Translations under genes and position numbers: made by a program
The notes under the pieces: model-generated
The model's input: only the letters and a program-made list of their open reading frames with translations
What the model was told of the DNA's origin: nothing
The model's database searches: none
Shown here: positions 12,522 through 25,092 of the stretch, piece after piece
Numbering within the stretch: the stretch's first letter is position 1
Layout: every line of letters starts with the position of its first letter
Assembly: GCA_022885665.1 (NCBI GenBank)
Contig: JAGQDJ010000088.1
Span: forward strand, 124,001 to 188,000
Direction of reading: 5' to 3'
DNA length: 64,000 nucleotides
Origin: Triops longicaudatus
Lineage: Eukaryota; Arthropoda; Branchiopoda; Notostraca; Triopsidae

Positions 12522-15278
12522 GTAAACCCTTTGGAATGTCCCGCCTTTTCGTAGAATTTCAGATATTTAAATTTATGGTTGTTAGGTAACAAAATTCTTA
12601 CATATTTCCCGAAAGATTCGTATCAAAAATTTCTGTCAGGAATTTTTAGCAAAAATATGTACAGGCTGATTTCTAGCAATTCACTGTTAACTTTTATATT
12701 TCTTTTCTAATTTAATTACTGAGCAAGAATTAAGGAAAAACAAATAAAATCTAACAATTGCGGAGCTTTTCATTGCTTTGTAGCAATATGACTCCGGGCA
12801 TTGCTATGAATGTGTAAGGCGCAAGAAAATGGTGGAAAAACGGTACTTGGTGGCGGCAAAATGGTCGGACAAAAGTACGGCGTGAAGAAATTTATATCTG
12901 CTAGATAAGAGACAAATACCAGGCCATGGGGGCTTATACCCATTTACACATACGGTATACACACACACATGAGGAAAGAGCCTGCCACTAAAACGTAAAA
13001 ACCTAAAACCCAAAAGTCGTCATGCAATAAACAGCTCGAGGAAGACCGCTCCAGCGGCGCTCCATAAAATGCTCCATAAAACATCGGAGCTGGTGGCCCA
13101 AATTAGCTTAATGAGCTCTGCAGTGTTCGACTTATAGCTGGCATTAGACAGACACAAGAAACGCGCGATGGGAGGGTGGCTGAGTGCAAACAAGAAAAAG
13201 AAAAGTGTGTACATTACCAATCTCCACTTGTAAATGCGACCAAAGACTATTTCCACAGCAAAAAATGACTGAAAAGTCTCCAGACATTCTTTTCACTGTT
13301 TATGTTACAGACGTTCTTTCCATTCAACTCTTTATTAACAGCTCGTGTTCCGACTCATTTTTTATTGTTAACTCAAATCCGTTTCCTATCGTTTCTATTG
13401 CAGAATGAAATCTTTTCTTAACTCGCATGGTTGTCTTCAATTTATTGAGATTTTTACTTTATTTAAAACACTAATTTAGGTAAATCGATTACCTTTCACG
13501 ATCCTGGGATTTTTTTTTATTCTATTCAATTACAAGAAATAATTATTTTTAGTTCAATTTCACGTAACATAGTTTGGTTAAAGATTCAATGAATTTTAAT
13601 TTATTATTTTCTAAGTATTAATTTTCATTATTTCGTTTGGTTAAGTTTACTTGCTGTCGAGAAATGCACAAGTGTTACACCTTTTCGACAACCAATTTTT
13701 CGCCTAGGCCTCGAGCTGTCAATTGGGATAAGACCAGAGTGTTGGCTTTACTAATACATTAGTTGGGGTTTGTCTGCAATTTGTCTGGGAGTCGAAATTT
13801 GCCCCAGTGTAGGAAATGGAGCGGAGCCAAGCGAAACAGTCCGAGGGTCGTGTAAAGCTCTCTATGAATTGTTCAGGATTAGCGGCCTTACGAGGGTTTG
13901 GAACAGAGCCTCCCCCGACTAACGATAGGTTTGCTTTAGCCATAAAGTCCGTTGTGATCTGCATATTGCGAGTACGAAATGAATTTTTTTTAGAAATTCA
14001 ATCGCCATACTTGCTCTATTGACGTTAACTTCAATTTGAGATCTTTTCTTTAAGATATAAAGTGATATAAATTGCAACTTTGCGTTGCTTTGGAAGATTT
14101 TTGGACGATTTTTCTTTCTTAAATATCTTGTTATGGAGAAAAACTCACTTTTTCTATGCTAACAAATGCGGAGAAAATTTTTGAAAGCGCTAAAAAATTT
14201 AACAATTATTTTGCAATAATATTTTGATACCAAACTTTGTTCATTATCAAATATAACTTTACTGTCAGAAAGAATTTGGAAAATATCACAATTTTGGAAA
14301 TGATCGAAATGTTGGAAATTTTCGTCGAATTCACGGTGAGAAATCTTAAAGTAAGTAAAAGAAAAGGTATACAGTGGCCTAAGTGCTTAGTACAAAGCAC
14401 CGTGCTTAATTTTCATAAGAATGATGCGATCACGCCACTGAATTTCGAGGGTGTTACTTCCAACCAATACATTGCTTGATTGGTTTCCTCTCTATTTTTA
14501 CTGTTAGTTCCATCGAAACGTACTAGACTTGGTAATTTTCTTTACGATTAAGTTTTATTGCACTTTTTATTTATTTTTTTATAATTAATTAGTCATTAAT
14601 TTTATTTCGAAATGAATCTTCACGCAATGCAAATCTTGGTAAGGGTAAGGGAAGAATTTTGGGGGGTTGAGCAGTCGGCATAAGAAGCCTAGCAAACCAC
14701 TCGGTCTACCACATCTATAATCTCATGAGCAGGCCCTGGGAAGCCCCTTAACTGTTCTTCTTGTTCTCCATCTTCTTTAGCTTCGGGATTGCTCAGATTG
14801 ATCGGTTGCAATCTCTTAATTTGAGTGGGTGGCTACGAATGGCGGGAAACTTTTCGTAAAGGGTGGAGAGGGAGAGATGGAAAAAGCGAAAGAGGCCGCG
14901 TATTTGGAGAGAGACAAAGCGAGTCGAGCATAGGAACTCGAGAATTGTGATGGAAAAATTGGATAAAATCTTCTCTTGCTTGAACCCATCACACACGGGA
15001 AACCACAGCCCTCTGCACACACATACTCGGACATAAAATTACAAAATATCTCCTGTCCGTTTCCTTTTACTTCTTAATCTGGATAATGGGGTCGCAGGGG
15101 TCTTAATACTCTTACGCGGGCTAAATCCGTGCTTTCTCATTTTACGTTCTGAGCATCAGTATTTAGAAGAGTGCAGCGAAGCCCTAGCCAGGCTTTTAGC
15201 CCCGCAGACAAACTCGGTAGGTTTTCATTACTGTCTGCCGTTAATTAAACGAAAAAAGGCGGGAGGCAACAATTAGGC

Positions 15279-15292
15279 TGCCCTCTAGTGCC
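15279..15292 (-). promoter_or_regulatory. CTCF-like site
   Basis: TGCCCTCTAGTGCC. Its reverse complement, GGCACTAGAGGGCA, fits the CTCF core CCASYAGRKGGCR at nearly every position. The surrounding sequence (about 15120-15320) is less A/T-rich than its neighbours and includes TTAATTAAAC and CAATTAGG, so this may be a compound regulatory region. Confidence 0.45.
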
Positions 15293-18279
15293 GACTTTGC
15301 TAGATAATTTGAAGCGCTTTCCCGCGCTGGAACAAAAATGCTCCTAAAGCTCCTTTTTACTCAATTCATTGTTACTCTTTGGCTGAAATTTAATCGCTTT
15401 TTAGAGTCCATTTCTAATCTTAAAAGTAAGCTATACTAATTTGCTCAGGTAAACTGCAAAAAAATGTCGGTAGAGTTTTGCAGCGACGCGAAGCTCAAAA
15501 TAGACTACAGCGCCACTTGAGGAACTTCCGTTATTGGCGTCATAATTTGTAGCTGTAGCTTAATTAACTCAATTAAACTTTATAAAAAAGATTCCTCCCT
15601 TAATTTTGTCCTGCATACGGGCAAACAAGCTCACATCAAAGCTAAAATCTCTAAGCTGAAAGCTTTTAGCTCATGACCACGTGGCGGCCGTGCCAATCCA
15701 ACTTGGCCCTGACCTTGTCCTTCAGGTTTGGGTATGTACAGTATAGTGCCGTGCTTTTCTTACGTAAAGGGGAAAACGAAAGGAAGAAAAAGTTTCAGGT
15801 CGAGAGAAGCGTTCGATGTTTTTTCTACCGCTTGGTAACAGCGCAACAAACCATTCCCTACTCTCTCCCTTGGCTTTTTTCTCAATAGGGGAAAAGGGTA
15901 ACGAAAAAGCACTTTCCACTGCATAGGCAACTGCAACGTGCATCGCCGGTTTCTAACCTTTGACACACACTTGGCCACACGTACTTTTATGACAGTTCTG
16001 CTCCTTGCGAAGCAAACCCCGGCATTGAGTAAACAAAAAGAGGGGTTTTGCACAAGTTTCGGGGGACTAGGATGGCTTCTTTCCCATGGATTTTTGCTGA
16101 CACTCCCGGAGGGTCACCGAGTTCGACAAATGTTGCTTTGTATCGCTTCCTCGACGAAAATCTTTTTACTTGAAGGGAAATTTAAAGTTGACAACGAAAA
16201 TGCATTTCAACTAGGTAAATATGTGTACTCAATCATAAAACTGCAGTCATATCTAGTGATAACTAAATTCTTAATAAAATTCGAGAAGATATCAACTTAC
16301 CTAATTATAATAACAATGAAAGTAATTGGATAAGGTTCAACAGAAAGAACAAAGTAGCACGTAAGTTCAGGAAATTGTAATCGATAAGATGATAATTAAT
16401 TTTACATTACTTTTACTGGATTAATTACGACACACCGGTTTATGGGCTTTAGTGCAAACGCATTTTCAGATCGTTTTAAAATTTGCAACCGCGCTTGCTG
16501 TCATTCCCCGGTGCGGGCCAAGTTCAGGGTCAGATGCCTCTTGGTGCAAGTTGGCATTTGAACACGGTTGGTACTAGAAGACTTTCGTCTTTGTGGATCG
16601 TTTTCCATTTGTGTGGACACATTGGGGTGATTTTACACAACTACAGTTTCTAATACTGAGTTTCGTATTATTTTAGGACCGTTTACGAAAGCTTCTGCAA
16701 AACCTTCTTTCAACAAATGACGCTGGTTACAGTTAAAGCTAGACCTTTTCGCTGTACCACAAGCGTTTCGAACGTTTGTGAATCGAATTCTTTGTTGCAA
16801 CTAGTTTCGGCTCTTTCAGTACTCGCAAGTAGTTAACCTTCTTTCGAAGCCCTAACTGCGTTCGTAAGCAAATAATAGCTCCTTAATTGCGTTAATTAAA
16901 CGTTTCTCATTAGTTAATTAACTATTTAATAGCGCGCATTGGTTTACCGCGTTACGTCCAATGGGTGAAGTTCGCTTGCTTCATTGCCGTCACCAATTCG
17001 AACAAAGCTTGCCTAACTCGATTTTAACTCTAATTATCACTCAGGTCACTTCAATTGCAATTAAACCTCCCGGGTAATTAAACGGTCATTTTAACGCAAA
17101 TGGAAACGTGACTTACCGTTTCTGACGTCCAAACTGCCGCAATGAACGTCAAGAAAAACGAGAACGCACTTAATTGTAATTAACTTCGTCACAATTAGTT
17201 TTAACACCTGACTACCGTCTTTTATCGGTCTTGTGCAAGTATTCCTGAAGAATACTCAATGAAGAACTCCACTGAGAAGTCTGTAATCACCTGCTCACTG
17301 AATAGAGTAACTCAAATGGCTGACAGTAACTGGCCATATCTGTTTCACCAATGGAAGCTTTTAACCCACTGAACGAGTTATCAACTGCAGAAAGCGATCA
17401 AGTTCGAACCAGCCCTCCACATTTGCTCTTCTCGAAAACAGCCAACGAGTTGCAGAAACCTTCCACGACTTGTGACCATCGAACAATTTCTCCCGAACGA
17501 TTGCGAACCTTTCGGGTAAGGAGCGAAGAATCAATCGATGGCAATGGGTTATAAGCCACCAAAGTTTCGTTTGTCTCCTTTGCCACAGAGAAATAGACAC
17601 GAAAACCAACTGGGGTTCGTTCCAACCACGTGTTGGGCACAATATTTCCACTTACAAGCCTTCACCGGACATTGCGTCTTCCGATGTTGGGGAACAACGT
17701 TACTTCCGTCAGTTGTCCCTTAGGTTTAACCCTTTCGGGTACACATTTGTAATGAAACTTGTTTAATACACGATACATTCACTTGCACTTGATCTAACCC
17801 TTTAACGTAATTCCAGCATGTAAGTGAAACGGTTAAATTAATTTTCTTCAAGGTGCGAGCTACACTTTCAGTCAGCGAGTCGCTGTTATAACTCGCCAGT
17901 TCGGAAGTTCAAAATATATTTTTTTTTTACTTTTTGTAAGATATCTTGTATTCTTGTACGGTTTGAAGCAGTTGTTTCGGAGTCACTGATAACTCACTCT
18001 CCGGTATGTTAAACTGGCAAAGTTAAGCTTCCCGAGTCCCGCGACAAATCTGCTTAAGAATGACGGGGCTCGGTAGGGGCTAAAGCGTCCCGTTTAAGTA
18101 AATGTGTAGTCGCTTGTCAGTGGGGCAATGACATACTGACGAGTCAGCGGTCGGGTTGGCGGAGGTTTCTTTCCCTCTCTTCGTTCGTTCGTCACTCTCG
18201 ATTCTTGCCCGAGCCCTTTTAGGTCGCCCGGGAGTGAGCTTCGTTAAGCTAATCAGCATAACAAACCCCGCAGTTCTTC
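15293..18279. other. intergenic, no gene recognised
   Basis: Contains the TAATTA-rich island at 16860-17190 (separate entry) and otherwise no supported gene. A 131-codon frame at 15938-16333 has no recognisable features. A GCGCCACTTGAGG word near 15510 is a poor CTCF match. Confidence 0.55.
16860..17190. promoter_or_regulatory. homeodomain-site cluster, candidate enhancer
   Basis: A dense set of TAATT/AATTA cores in about 330 bases: CTTAATTGC, GTTAATTAAAC, TTAGTTAATTAAC, CAATTGCAATTAAAC, GTAATTAAAC, CTTAATTGTAATTAAC and ACAATTAG. They are interspersed with complex, CG-containing sequence rather than simple repeat, so the density is not just a by-product of low complexity. This looks like a homeodomain-responsive enhancer. 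Chance in A/T-rich DNA is the alternative. Confidence 0.3.
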
Positions 18280-18346
18280 TATATAAGAGACAAGCCCCCT
18301 CCACCTCTTCGCCTCCTCGTCATCATCTCCTCTCTTGCCGTAGCGT
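18280..18346 (+). promoter_or_regulatory. possible TATA promoter with short 5' exon and splice donor
   Basis: TATATAAG at 18280-18287 is followed by about 55 bases of pyrimidine-rich leader-like sequence with no ATG. A near-ideal splice donor, GTGAGT, then starts at 18345. That arrangement fits a small non-coding first exon of a gene whose coding exons lie further downstream. I could not identify a matching downstream exon, so the call is tentative. Confidence 0.2.
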
Positions 18347-18562
18347 GAGTATGCGCAAGTCTTTAGTACCGACCCATCTAAAAGAACTCAGGCGTCCTCC
18401 AACCCAATATTTCCCGCCTTCAGTCCCGCGGGAGCGGGACAATCTGTCCTTCTACTTATACCCGTTCCTTAACTTTCTCAATGTACAGCACCCTCACCTT
18501 ACATTCTACAGTCCTTAGACGGAGTAAACGGTCACCCGTGCTTGGGTCGTTTCAACAAGCCC

Positions 18563-18760
18563 ATCCGCTCCGATTTGTTCGATTTCCAAGCTTACGATCA
18601 TTTCGAAGCTTTTTCTACAGCGAAGGTCATAAACGAGTAAGACGGCGCTACACCAGGCCAGGGAAAGGCTATCAGCTCCAGTTTGTTCGATTTCCAAACG
18701 CATGCTGTTTTCATTATTATCTTTACAGCGATGATCATAAGTAACTGGGACGGTGCTAGC
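18563..18760. repeat. 108-bp tandem duplication
   Basis: Unit 1 starts ATCCGCTCCGATTTGTTCG (18563) and unit 2 starts ATCAGCTCCAGTTTGTTCG (18671), a period of 108. Later parts also pair: 'CAGCGAAGGTCATAA' with 'CAGCGATGATCATAA', and 'GACGGCGCTA' with 'GACGGTGCTA'. The period is a multiple of three. Read on the minus strand, both units encode LEIEQ(T/I)GAD in the same frame, but I see no other sign that it is translated. Confidence 0.8.
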
Positions 18761-20997
18761 CTAAGTTGCTTATGCGCTGTCTCATGTTCTTTTAAGCCAA
18801 AGGATAGCGAGCTCGTGTAATGAGTCTATGATGACTTCCTTTTCCTTGCTTGGTGTTCCTTGTCTTGCCTGTCTCCCAGCCCACCCCTTTGAGCACTTTG
18901 GGGACCCAGGACCAGGCGAGTGGAGCAGAAGCGGGTGGGTTTTGTCTCATTTGCATATCAAACCTTATCAAAAGGGTGGAGCTCGCTGCTAAGGCGTGAG
19001 GACCAATCCAGTGCCTGTTTTACATTCAATCCCACCTCCGATCTAACGATGATAGCCAACACCCCTGGGGAGAATTAAAATCTCCTTGGAAACATGCACA
19101 AAAAGGGAAAAATCTTTTATGAGAACAAACGCTTCTTCTCCTAGATTCTTTTGGATGAATAATCTCACTGACGGAACTTTTTTCTTTCTTTCGAGATGCT
19201 TTCCCTTTCATTCTGCCCACCCTCGCCCCCGGGAGGCGAAGAAAAGCGTTTTAGAATCAAAAGTTCTGTCCCTTGTAGCTATAAAGTGGCATCTTTCTTG
19301 TTTTGGATTGAGGACTTTATATTTTTAGTTAAAGCAAATGCAAATGCGTGTAGTGAACTTCCGAAGGTGGGAGGTGGGTGGCAAGAGAAAAGGAAAGACA
19401 AAGTAGACAAGGCAGACATCTAGAAAAGTGTGGCAAGAAAGAGAAATTCAATAGTTCTTGTGTACGGGACAAAAAAAAAAGAGAACAAGAAAAAAGGGGG
19501 AGAAAAGAGTATGTGTCGGTTTTTAAGGTATAAAAGAAAGGTTATTGATTTTGTCACCCTCTTAGACTATTTTTTAACTCCCCCAAACCCTTGGCCCTTT
19601 TCGAATTGTTCAGTATTCATGGCAAAAGGTGTTATAGTGTTACTATAGCGTTGCATGCAAGCGATGGAATCATTCTGCCGGTATCGGATTTTATGAACAA
19701 AAAGCCCTTCTTGCGTTCGAGCTATCTAAGCCACGGAAGTACTTAAGATGGGAATGACAAGGGGTTAAATTTTGCTTTTTCTCCAATGACTTTGCAAAGC
19801 AACACTAGGACATTTTTACGCCTTGAGCTGTACGAAATTCCAATGCTATAAATATTTGCCAATTTGCGGACTAAGACTACCGTTTGTTGCTTACTTCCCT
19901 GTTTATTTGAAGAAACTCGAGTCAATTGTAAAGAGACGCAAAAAAATATGACTTTTGACCAAAATGGTTCTGAAGCTACGAATAATCAAGATCATGCAAC
20001 ATTACACTAAGAAGTTATAAAAAAGCTGCGTGCGAAACGAATGAAATTTAATCAAGAAATTACGTAAAGTCTTCTGCACCCGTTGCATTTTCTATTTCTA
20101 ATTAAGCTTTTCCTACACTATCCTATTTATTGACAGTGACGAAGCTTGAATATTTTCAATATAGTATTTGTAATTGCAAATTCTCTTTGCGAAGTGTTTA
20201 GTGCGTCGTTAAAAATGTTATAGGAAAAATATTTCAAAGGGTAAACACACAGGAATACATAGTACTCCAAAAGTATACATTTAATTGCGCAAGATCGAGT
20301 GCACGAATATTATTACACAGGAAATTATATATTTTGCATGCGTCGCATTTGGCAAGTGCGCGTGTTTGTTATTTTTTAAGAGTTCAGAACACAGAGTTCT
20401 CCATCTTCTATTCTGTTTTCCTTTTTTACGGTAAGTGCCTTGTTCTGACTTGTAATTTCGTCCTATAAAAACTTTAAGGAGACGGTTCTTTTGCTTTAGG
20501 AATGGTGTGCGACGAAAATGGCTCGATCCAGAGGAGAAAAAAAAGGGGAGAAATGAAAATTAGAATTTGCCATCGTTTGGTTGTTGTGTGTGAGCGCGGG
20601 CGGGAACCATTTGCATTCAAACGACATCTCCTTACTCTCGGGTATCTTTTCATTAAAATTAGATTCTCTTGCCACATATCCACATGGCTGACGCCAAGGG
20701 AAACAGATATTGGTTTCCTTTTCTTTCAGTCCCTTTTTTTCACTTTCAATTCCTTCGCTATCTTTCAGCACAAACCCCATCACCCCACCCCACCCTCCTG
20801 GGTTTAAATAAAAAAGTTCCCTCATGTGGACTCACTTTATTGCATTTTTTTCTCATTAGGATTCCTTGTAAGTTTCAAGAAAGCATTCTTTGCCTCCAGT
20901 ACGGATTTAGTTAATTGGGTCCTTTGATTCCACCCAGCGTTTTCCAATAGAATGAATTACATTCGAACCCGTTACGAAGTAATGCTTGTGTAGGGAA
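18761..20997. other. intergenic, no gene recognised
   Basis: No coding region supported. An octamer-like 'CATTTGCATATC' lies at about 18948-18960. The remainder is A/T-rich with polypurine tracts (19460-19510, 20520-20560). Confidence 0.55.
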
Positions 20998-21185
20998 GTT
21001 AGCATAGGAAATGCGAACGCTCCACGCAAGCCGGAGCAAGGGCAGTCAAGCCGGGCAAGTGAGTTTGCACACTGCACGGTACCCATAGGCAGGCTAACAT
21101 AAGAAATTCGAACGTTCCACTCAAGCCGGCGAAAGGGCAGTCCAGCCGGCCAAGCGAGTCGCTCACGGTACGGCACCCAATGAGT
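20998..21185. repeat. 95-bp tandem duplication, GC-rich
   Basis: Unit 1 begins GTTAGCATAGGAAATGCGAACG (20998) and unit 2 begins GCTAACATAAGAAATTCGAACG (21093), an offset of 95. Shared blocks include 'CAAGCCGG', 'AAGGGCAGTC' and 'ACGG(T)AC(G)GCACCCA'. About one base in five to six differs, mostly at CG-rich positions. The composition is clearly more GC-rich than the flanks. Confidence 0.8.
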
Positions 21186-24100
21186 CCTGCGGAAATCATC
21201 CGCTTCTGACTGTGGACTTCTTTACGAATTCTTTACGAACGAAAGTTTATGTCGCTAAAGGAAGTAGGCCAATGTACATGTATAACGAACAGTGACATTG
21301 TAAATACGTTTGTATCTACAACGTTCCAGCAATAGGCTCCGGCCTACGCTTAAATTAAAAAAAAAAGAAAAAGGAAGTAGGTACTGTGTGAGGGCTTGGG
21401 AATTTTGGGCTAGAGGTGCCACAAAAGGTGTAACCTTTTGTCAAACAGCATTAGGATCTGTCAAGCGTCGTTATATTCATCAGATATGAGTGACAGAGCC
21501 CGATAGGAGTTTGTCATGCTTTACCTGAAGGGGACGGAACTCGTCATAAGTTGACACTGTTAAAGAAGGTAGATGGGGAACAATGTGCTTCAAACCCGTG
21601 AGTACTGCACAAAATCAAGCCAATTCTCCGGTATGTATTATAGATTCAAACGGTTTCTTCATCGCTGTTGTATAAGTTTTTCGGAAAGCTTATCGTTTAA
21701 GGCGTTTCGGTTTAACTTTTCCTTCAAAAAGACACAACGAAGGAAAAATAGAAAAACACCGTATTCTAGCTCGACCCTCACGAGTCTGTCAAGCTTTAGA
21801 AAATGCAGCCAAAAGGCCAATTGATGTTTACGTAAGGTGAACAAGTTCCCAGATAGCTTGTAACGAAAGAAAAGTGTCCCAACGTCCTTCTCATATACCG
21901 AACCCAAGCTTTTCGCACGACTGGATTGATTGGACCAGTCTAACGGCAAACAAGTTAGAAAATGCTTGTTTACGGAAAAGAGGGAACATCTAATCAAAGT
22001 AGTGTTAAGAATACTGATGTAACAATATTAAGGAATTGTATCGAAAGATTTATTGTTCAATTTGCAACGCATTGAACCGTATGAATTAAAAATAAAGTTT
22101 TTTTTGTTTAAATGAGTTTTTTTTTTAAATGCATGCTTTATTCTCAAACCAGCTAATTCCACAGCGAAATATCCATTCGCTGCTTCAAAAAAAGCTAAGA
22201 AATAAATCTAGTACAGTGCACAATATCTTTCATTTAGGGTTTTTCTCCTTTTTTTTGTAGCTGCAGATGGACATTTCATAGACAGCTCAAATCTTCTTAC
22301 GCTTCGTGTTTTTTCAATTTCTTTTATCTTCTTCTTTCTTTCTTTCTATTCCTAAAAGCTGTATGCCAATCATTATAACCTTCCCTGCTGTCTAACAAAC
22401 ACCCGTACGGGTGTACGGGGCTTTTGCTTACATAAGAACCCTGTCCATCCCTCCCGGTAACTTGAAAAACCATTGATGACAGCTTTTACACTTGGAAACC
22501 TTCGTCAGCTGAAAGAACTATAGAGCCTTCTTCTTACGGCTCGCAATTTCCACTAAAGAAATTTGAAGTATGCCTTATAGATTGGATATATGGGGGGGCA
22601 ATACAAGCAGGGGGGGAGATGAGGGATGGGGCAATGGCCGAATAAGTAATCAGAGCTTTTTAGAAGCAGAACTGATGCAATGCCAATGATCGACAACTTT
22701 TACTTAGGGTGGACAGAATAATAAGCAAGACACAGAGAGAAAGAGGGAACCAGTTGCTCCCACCAGTTACCCTTCCTATAAAAAGTCCTTCACTTTTACC
22801 CCCTTCAACCCCCTTGCTCTCTCTTTGGTAAACCGTTATTCAAGTTAATAAACCGGTTGGGTTCTTAAGATCCAGAAAAAAGAATTAACTCACGTGAATC
22901 CCTAACCGCTCTCTCATCCGTGTGATAGAAGTGATTAGGGCGAATAGCTGGGCCATTGTTACAGTTCATTCTTAAACCCCCTGTTAGCCCCCCTTCACCT
23001 CCCTTTAAACGATTTCCTGAATTAATAACCCATATTGGGAACCAAATTTTCGCCTTGGCCAACAAATCGTTTCACACAGTATAATTTATTTTATCCGGTA
23101 TTTCTGGGGAATTAAATTATTTTATTTATACTTTACAGAATTTCGCATGGTTTTTAACCAGATACTTTTTAAAAACACTCTTAAATTGTATTTTTTTTTA
23201 AATAAAAAGTATTACGTAGCCATGTCTTATTTCATGTCCTTTTCTAAAAAGTAAACTATTTTTTTTTATTTTTTGTGGACAGAAAAATGAAATAATCTTG
23301 GGAAATAATAAGCTGGAATCTTTTCTTCTTATCATCTTGGTAAATACTGTGACTTCCTTTTTAGCTCTTGGAAGGCATAAGTCACGACTTGGGGATCTGA
23401 AAAGCGGAAGTCATGCTGCTGGGGAATGGAAGTAATTCTTTCGTGCATTGTTGGGAAAACAAGATTTTTTTCCTGTTCAGGAAACTTCGACTTATTTACG
23501 GTGTCACGGAACAAGTTTTAATTTGAGACCCAGACTTTTTCAACTGACAATGAAGAATAAGAATAAAGAAGGGCTTCATAAGATTTACGAAATTTTCCAA
23601 TAGCCCCAAGACTCAATTTCGCACCTTCCTCCACTTTCTCCGCCCTCTTGTTGCGTTGCTTTGTTTGTGGGGCCGGGAATCAGGGATTGAATGGTGTTGT
23701 TACACGTGACGACAGTAAATCTTGTCGAAATTGGAAAAAACATGATTTTTTTCTAAAATAAAAAGTGAATTAAGTTCGCAAGAATCAATGCTGTTTCGAA
23801 ACTGGCGTGTTTCCTATGTAAAAAAATTGGTGAGAAACTTTTTTTTAAGGAAAAGTTAATTCCTGACATTTTTTTTCACGATGCCAATATATTTTGGTCC
23901 ATTTTGGCTACTTATTGCTTCCTTGGCCGTTGTGGCATCATATTTCCCAGCTTTAACTGTCCAGCTGAATTAATAAAAATTCATAACCAAGAACCACTGG
24001 CTTTTTGTAGTGTTTAGTGTAATCAAAGGTGCTTTGTTTGAGCTACGTAACACGTAAGAAATGAATTTTTATTTCTAATAACCATCCCCTACGCGTTGAA

Positions 24101-24399
24101 GGGAACCTATGTTGAAGAGCAAACCCCGTCACTCATGTGGGTTCTCTTTCATAGTTGAACACACGAGCTTTATTTTCACCTCATTTTTATTTGTAGTGCG
24201 AGCAAAGAGTTCCCACAATGTCAAGAAACAATTGCTCTTCGCTGAAATTAAACTCGTTTCGATTATCTACGCTTCGAACTCGTTTCCTTAATCTTTATCT
24301 AATTTTCGTTTTACTTCATGTTTCACTTGTAAAGATGCTGAGAACGACAGTAAATCACACGTGTCATGTCAGTCGTTGGCAACTAAAAATTTTATTTAT
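21186..24399. other. intergenic, no gene recognised
   Basis: No supported gene. The word CAGCAATAGGCTCCGGCCTACGC at about 21326-21349 recurs almost exactly near 53690. Two G-run clusters occur near 22590-22640. A degenerate duplication appears at about 22780-22870 and 22975-23050, where CACCCC tracts are followed by 'AAACCG(T/A)TT..TTAATAA(A/C)CC'. Confidence 0.5.
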
Positions 24400-24518
24400 T
24401 TCTATATTAATTTTATTATTTCTATATTAATTACATTATTTTATATTAAATACATTACTTTTATATTAATTTCATCATTCTTATATTAATTACATTATTT
24501 TTATATTAATTTCATTAT
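24400..24518. repeat. 20-bp satellite, six units
   Basis: Six successive units of the form TTYTATATTAATTWYATTAT start near 24400, 24420, 24440, 24459, 24479 and 24499. The internal word TATATTAAT is kept in nearly all. It is an A/T-only minisatellite that fades into TTATATTAATACATC at the right edge. Confidence 0.85.
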
Positions 24519-24949
24519 ATTAATACATCATATTCATTGTTCATAATTATTTTTGTATGAATTTTTGGTCGAAAAACTCATGGAATTACCTTGTAGTTTT
24601 GATCTACGCGCTTGTCACAAGAAAGTGTCGGAATTTTGTTAAAATTCGAGTCGCTATAAGTTGTGCAAGTCCCAGGAAGCTTATAAACTAGGAAGACTCA
24701 GTGACATTAGGATAAAAGCCTTTTTATTGAAAACCCCTGCATCAGAAGGCAACGACGATTGTTGCACTCAATTTCACTGTCAGCACATGAGTACGTTCAC
24801 GCTTCAGATTTGCAGATATGACTTTACGTAGCAACGAATTTGACAACTTCACTCGACGAGATCAATCTTGGATTATTACAGTGCAGATTTTCCTCCAGAT
24901 TTTCTCCATCTTTGCATTCCTCGTTCTTCAGCAGTTACAAACGTACCAT

Positions 24950-25092
24950 AAAATAAAAGTAAATATAAAAATAAATAAAAAATATAAAAATAAATGAAAA
25001 AATAAGAAAATAAATAAGTATTAAAAAACAAATAAATACAAAATAAAAAAAATAAATAAGTATTAAAAAACAAATAAAAATAAATATACTAA
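24950..25092. repeat. A-rich (AAATA/AAAATAA)n low-complexity repeat
   Basis: An almost pure A/T run built from TAAAAATAAATA words. It contains a 40-bp direct duplication of 'AAATAAGTATTAAAAAACAA' (near 25012 and 25052). Frames read through it on the minus strand give only Phe/Tyr/Leu runs and are not genes. Confidence 0.9.

Larger units (their letters stand above)
10770..15278. other. intergenic, no gene recognised
   Basis: A GC-rich segment (about 11450-11720) contains repeated GGCCGG/CCGGCC words. It is followed by a T-rich run and a block with 'CAGCTAATTAATGAGGGCCATAA' character at 11934-11960 that looks like a cis-regulatory element. At 13067-13085 'CCATAAAA' occurs twice in close succession. 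No coding exon with domain support was found. All open frames are shorter than about 115 codons. Confidence 0.55.

Noticed and set aside
18515..18703. Minus-strand frame with repeated LEIEQ-GAD as a repeat protein
   Set aside because: Only two units, explained by the 108-bp DNA duplication, with no further repeats or coding signals.
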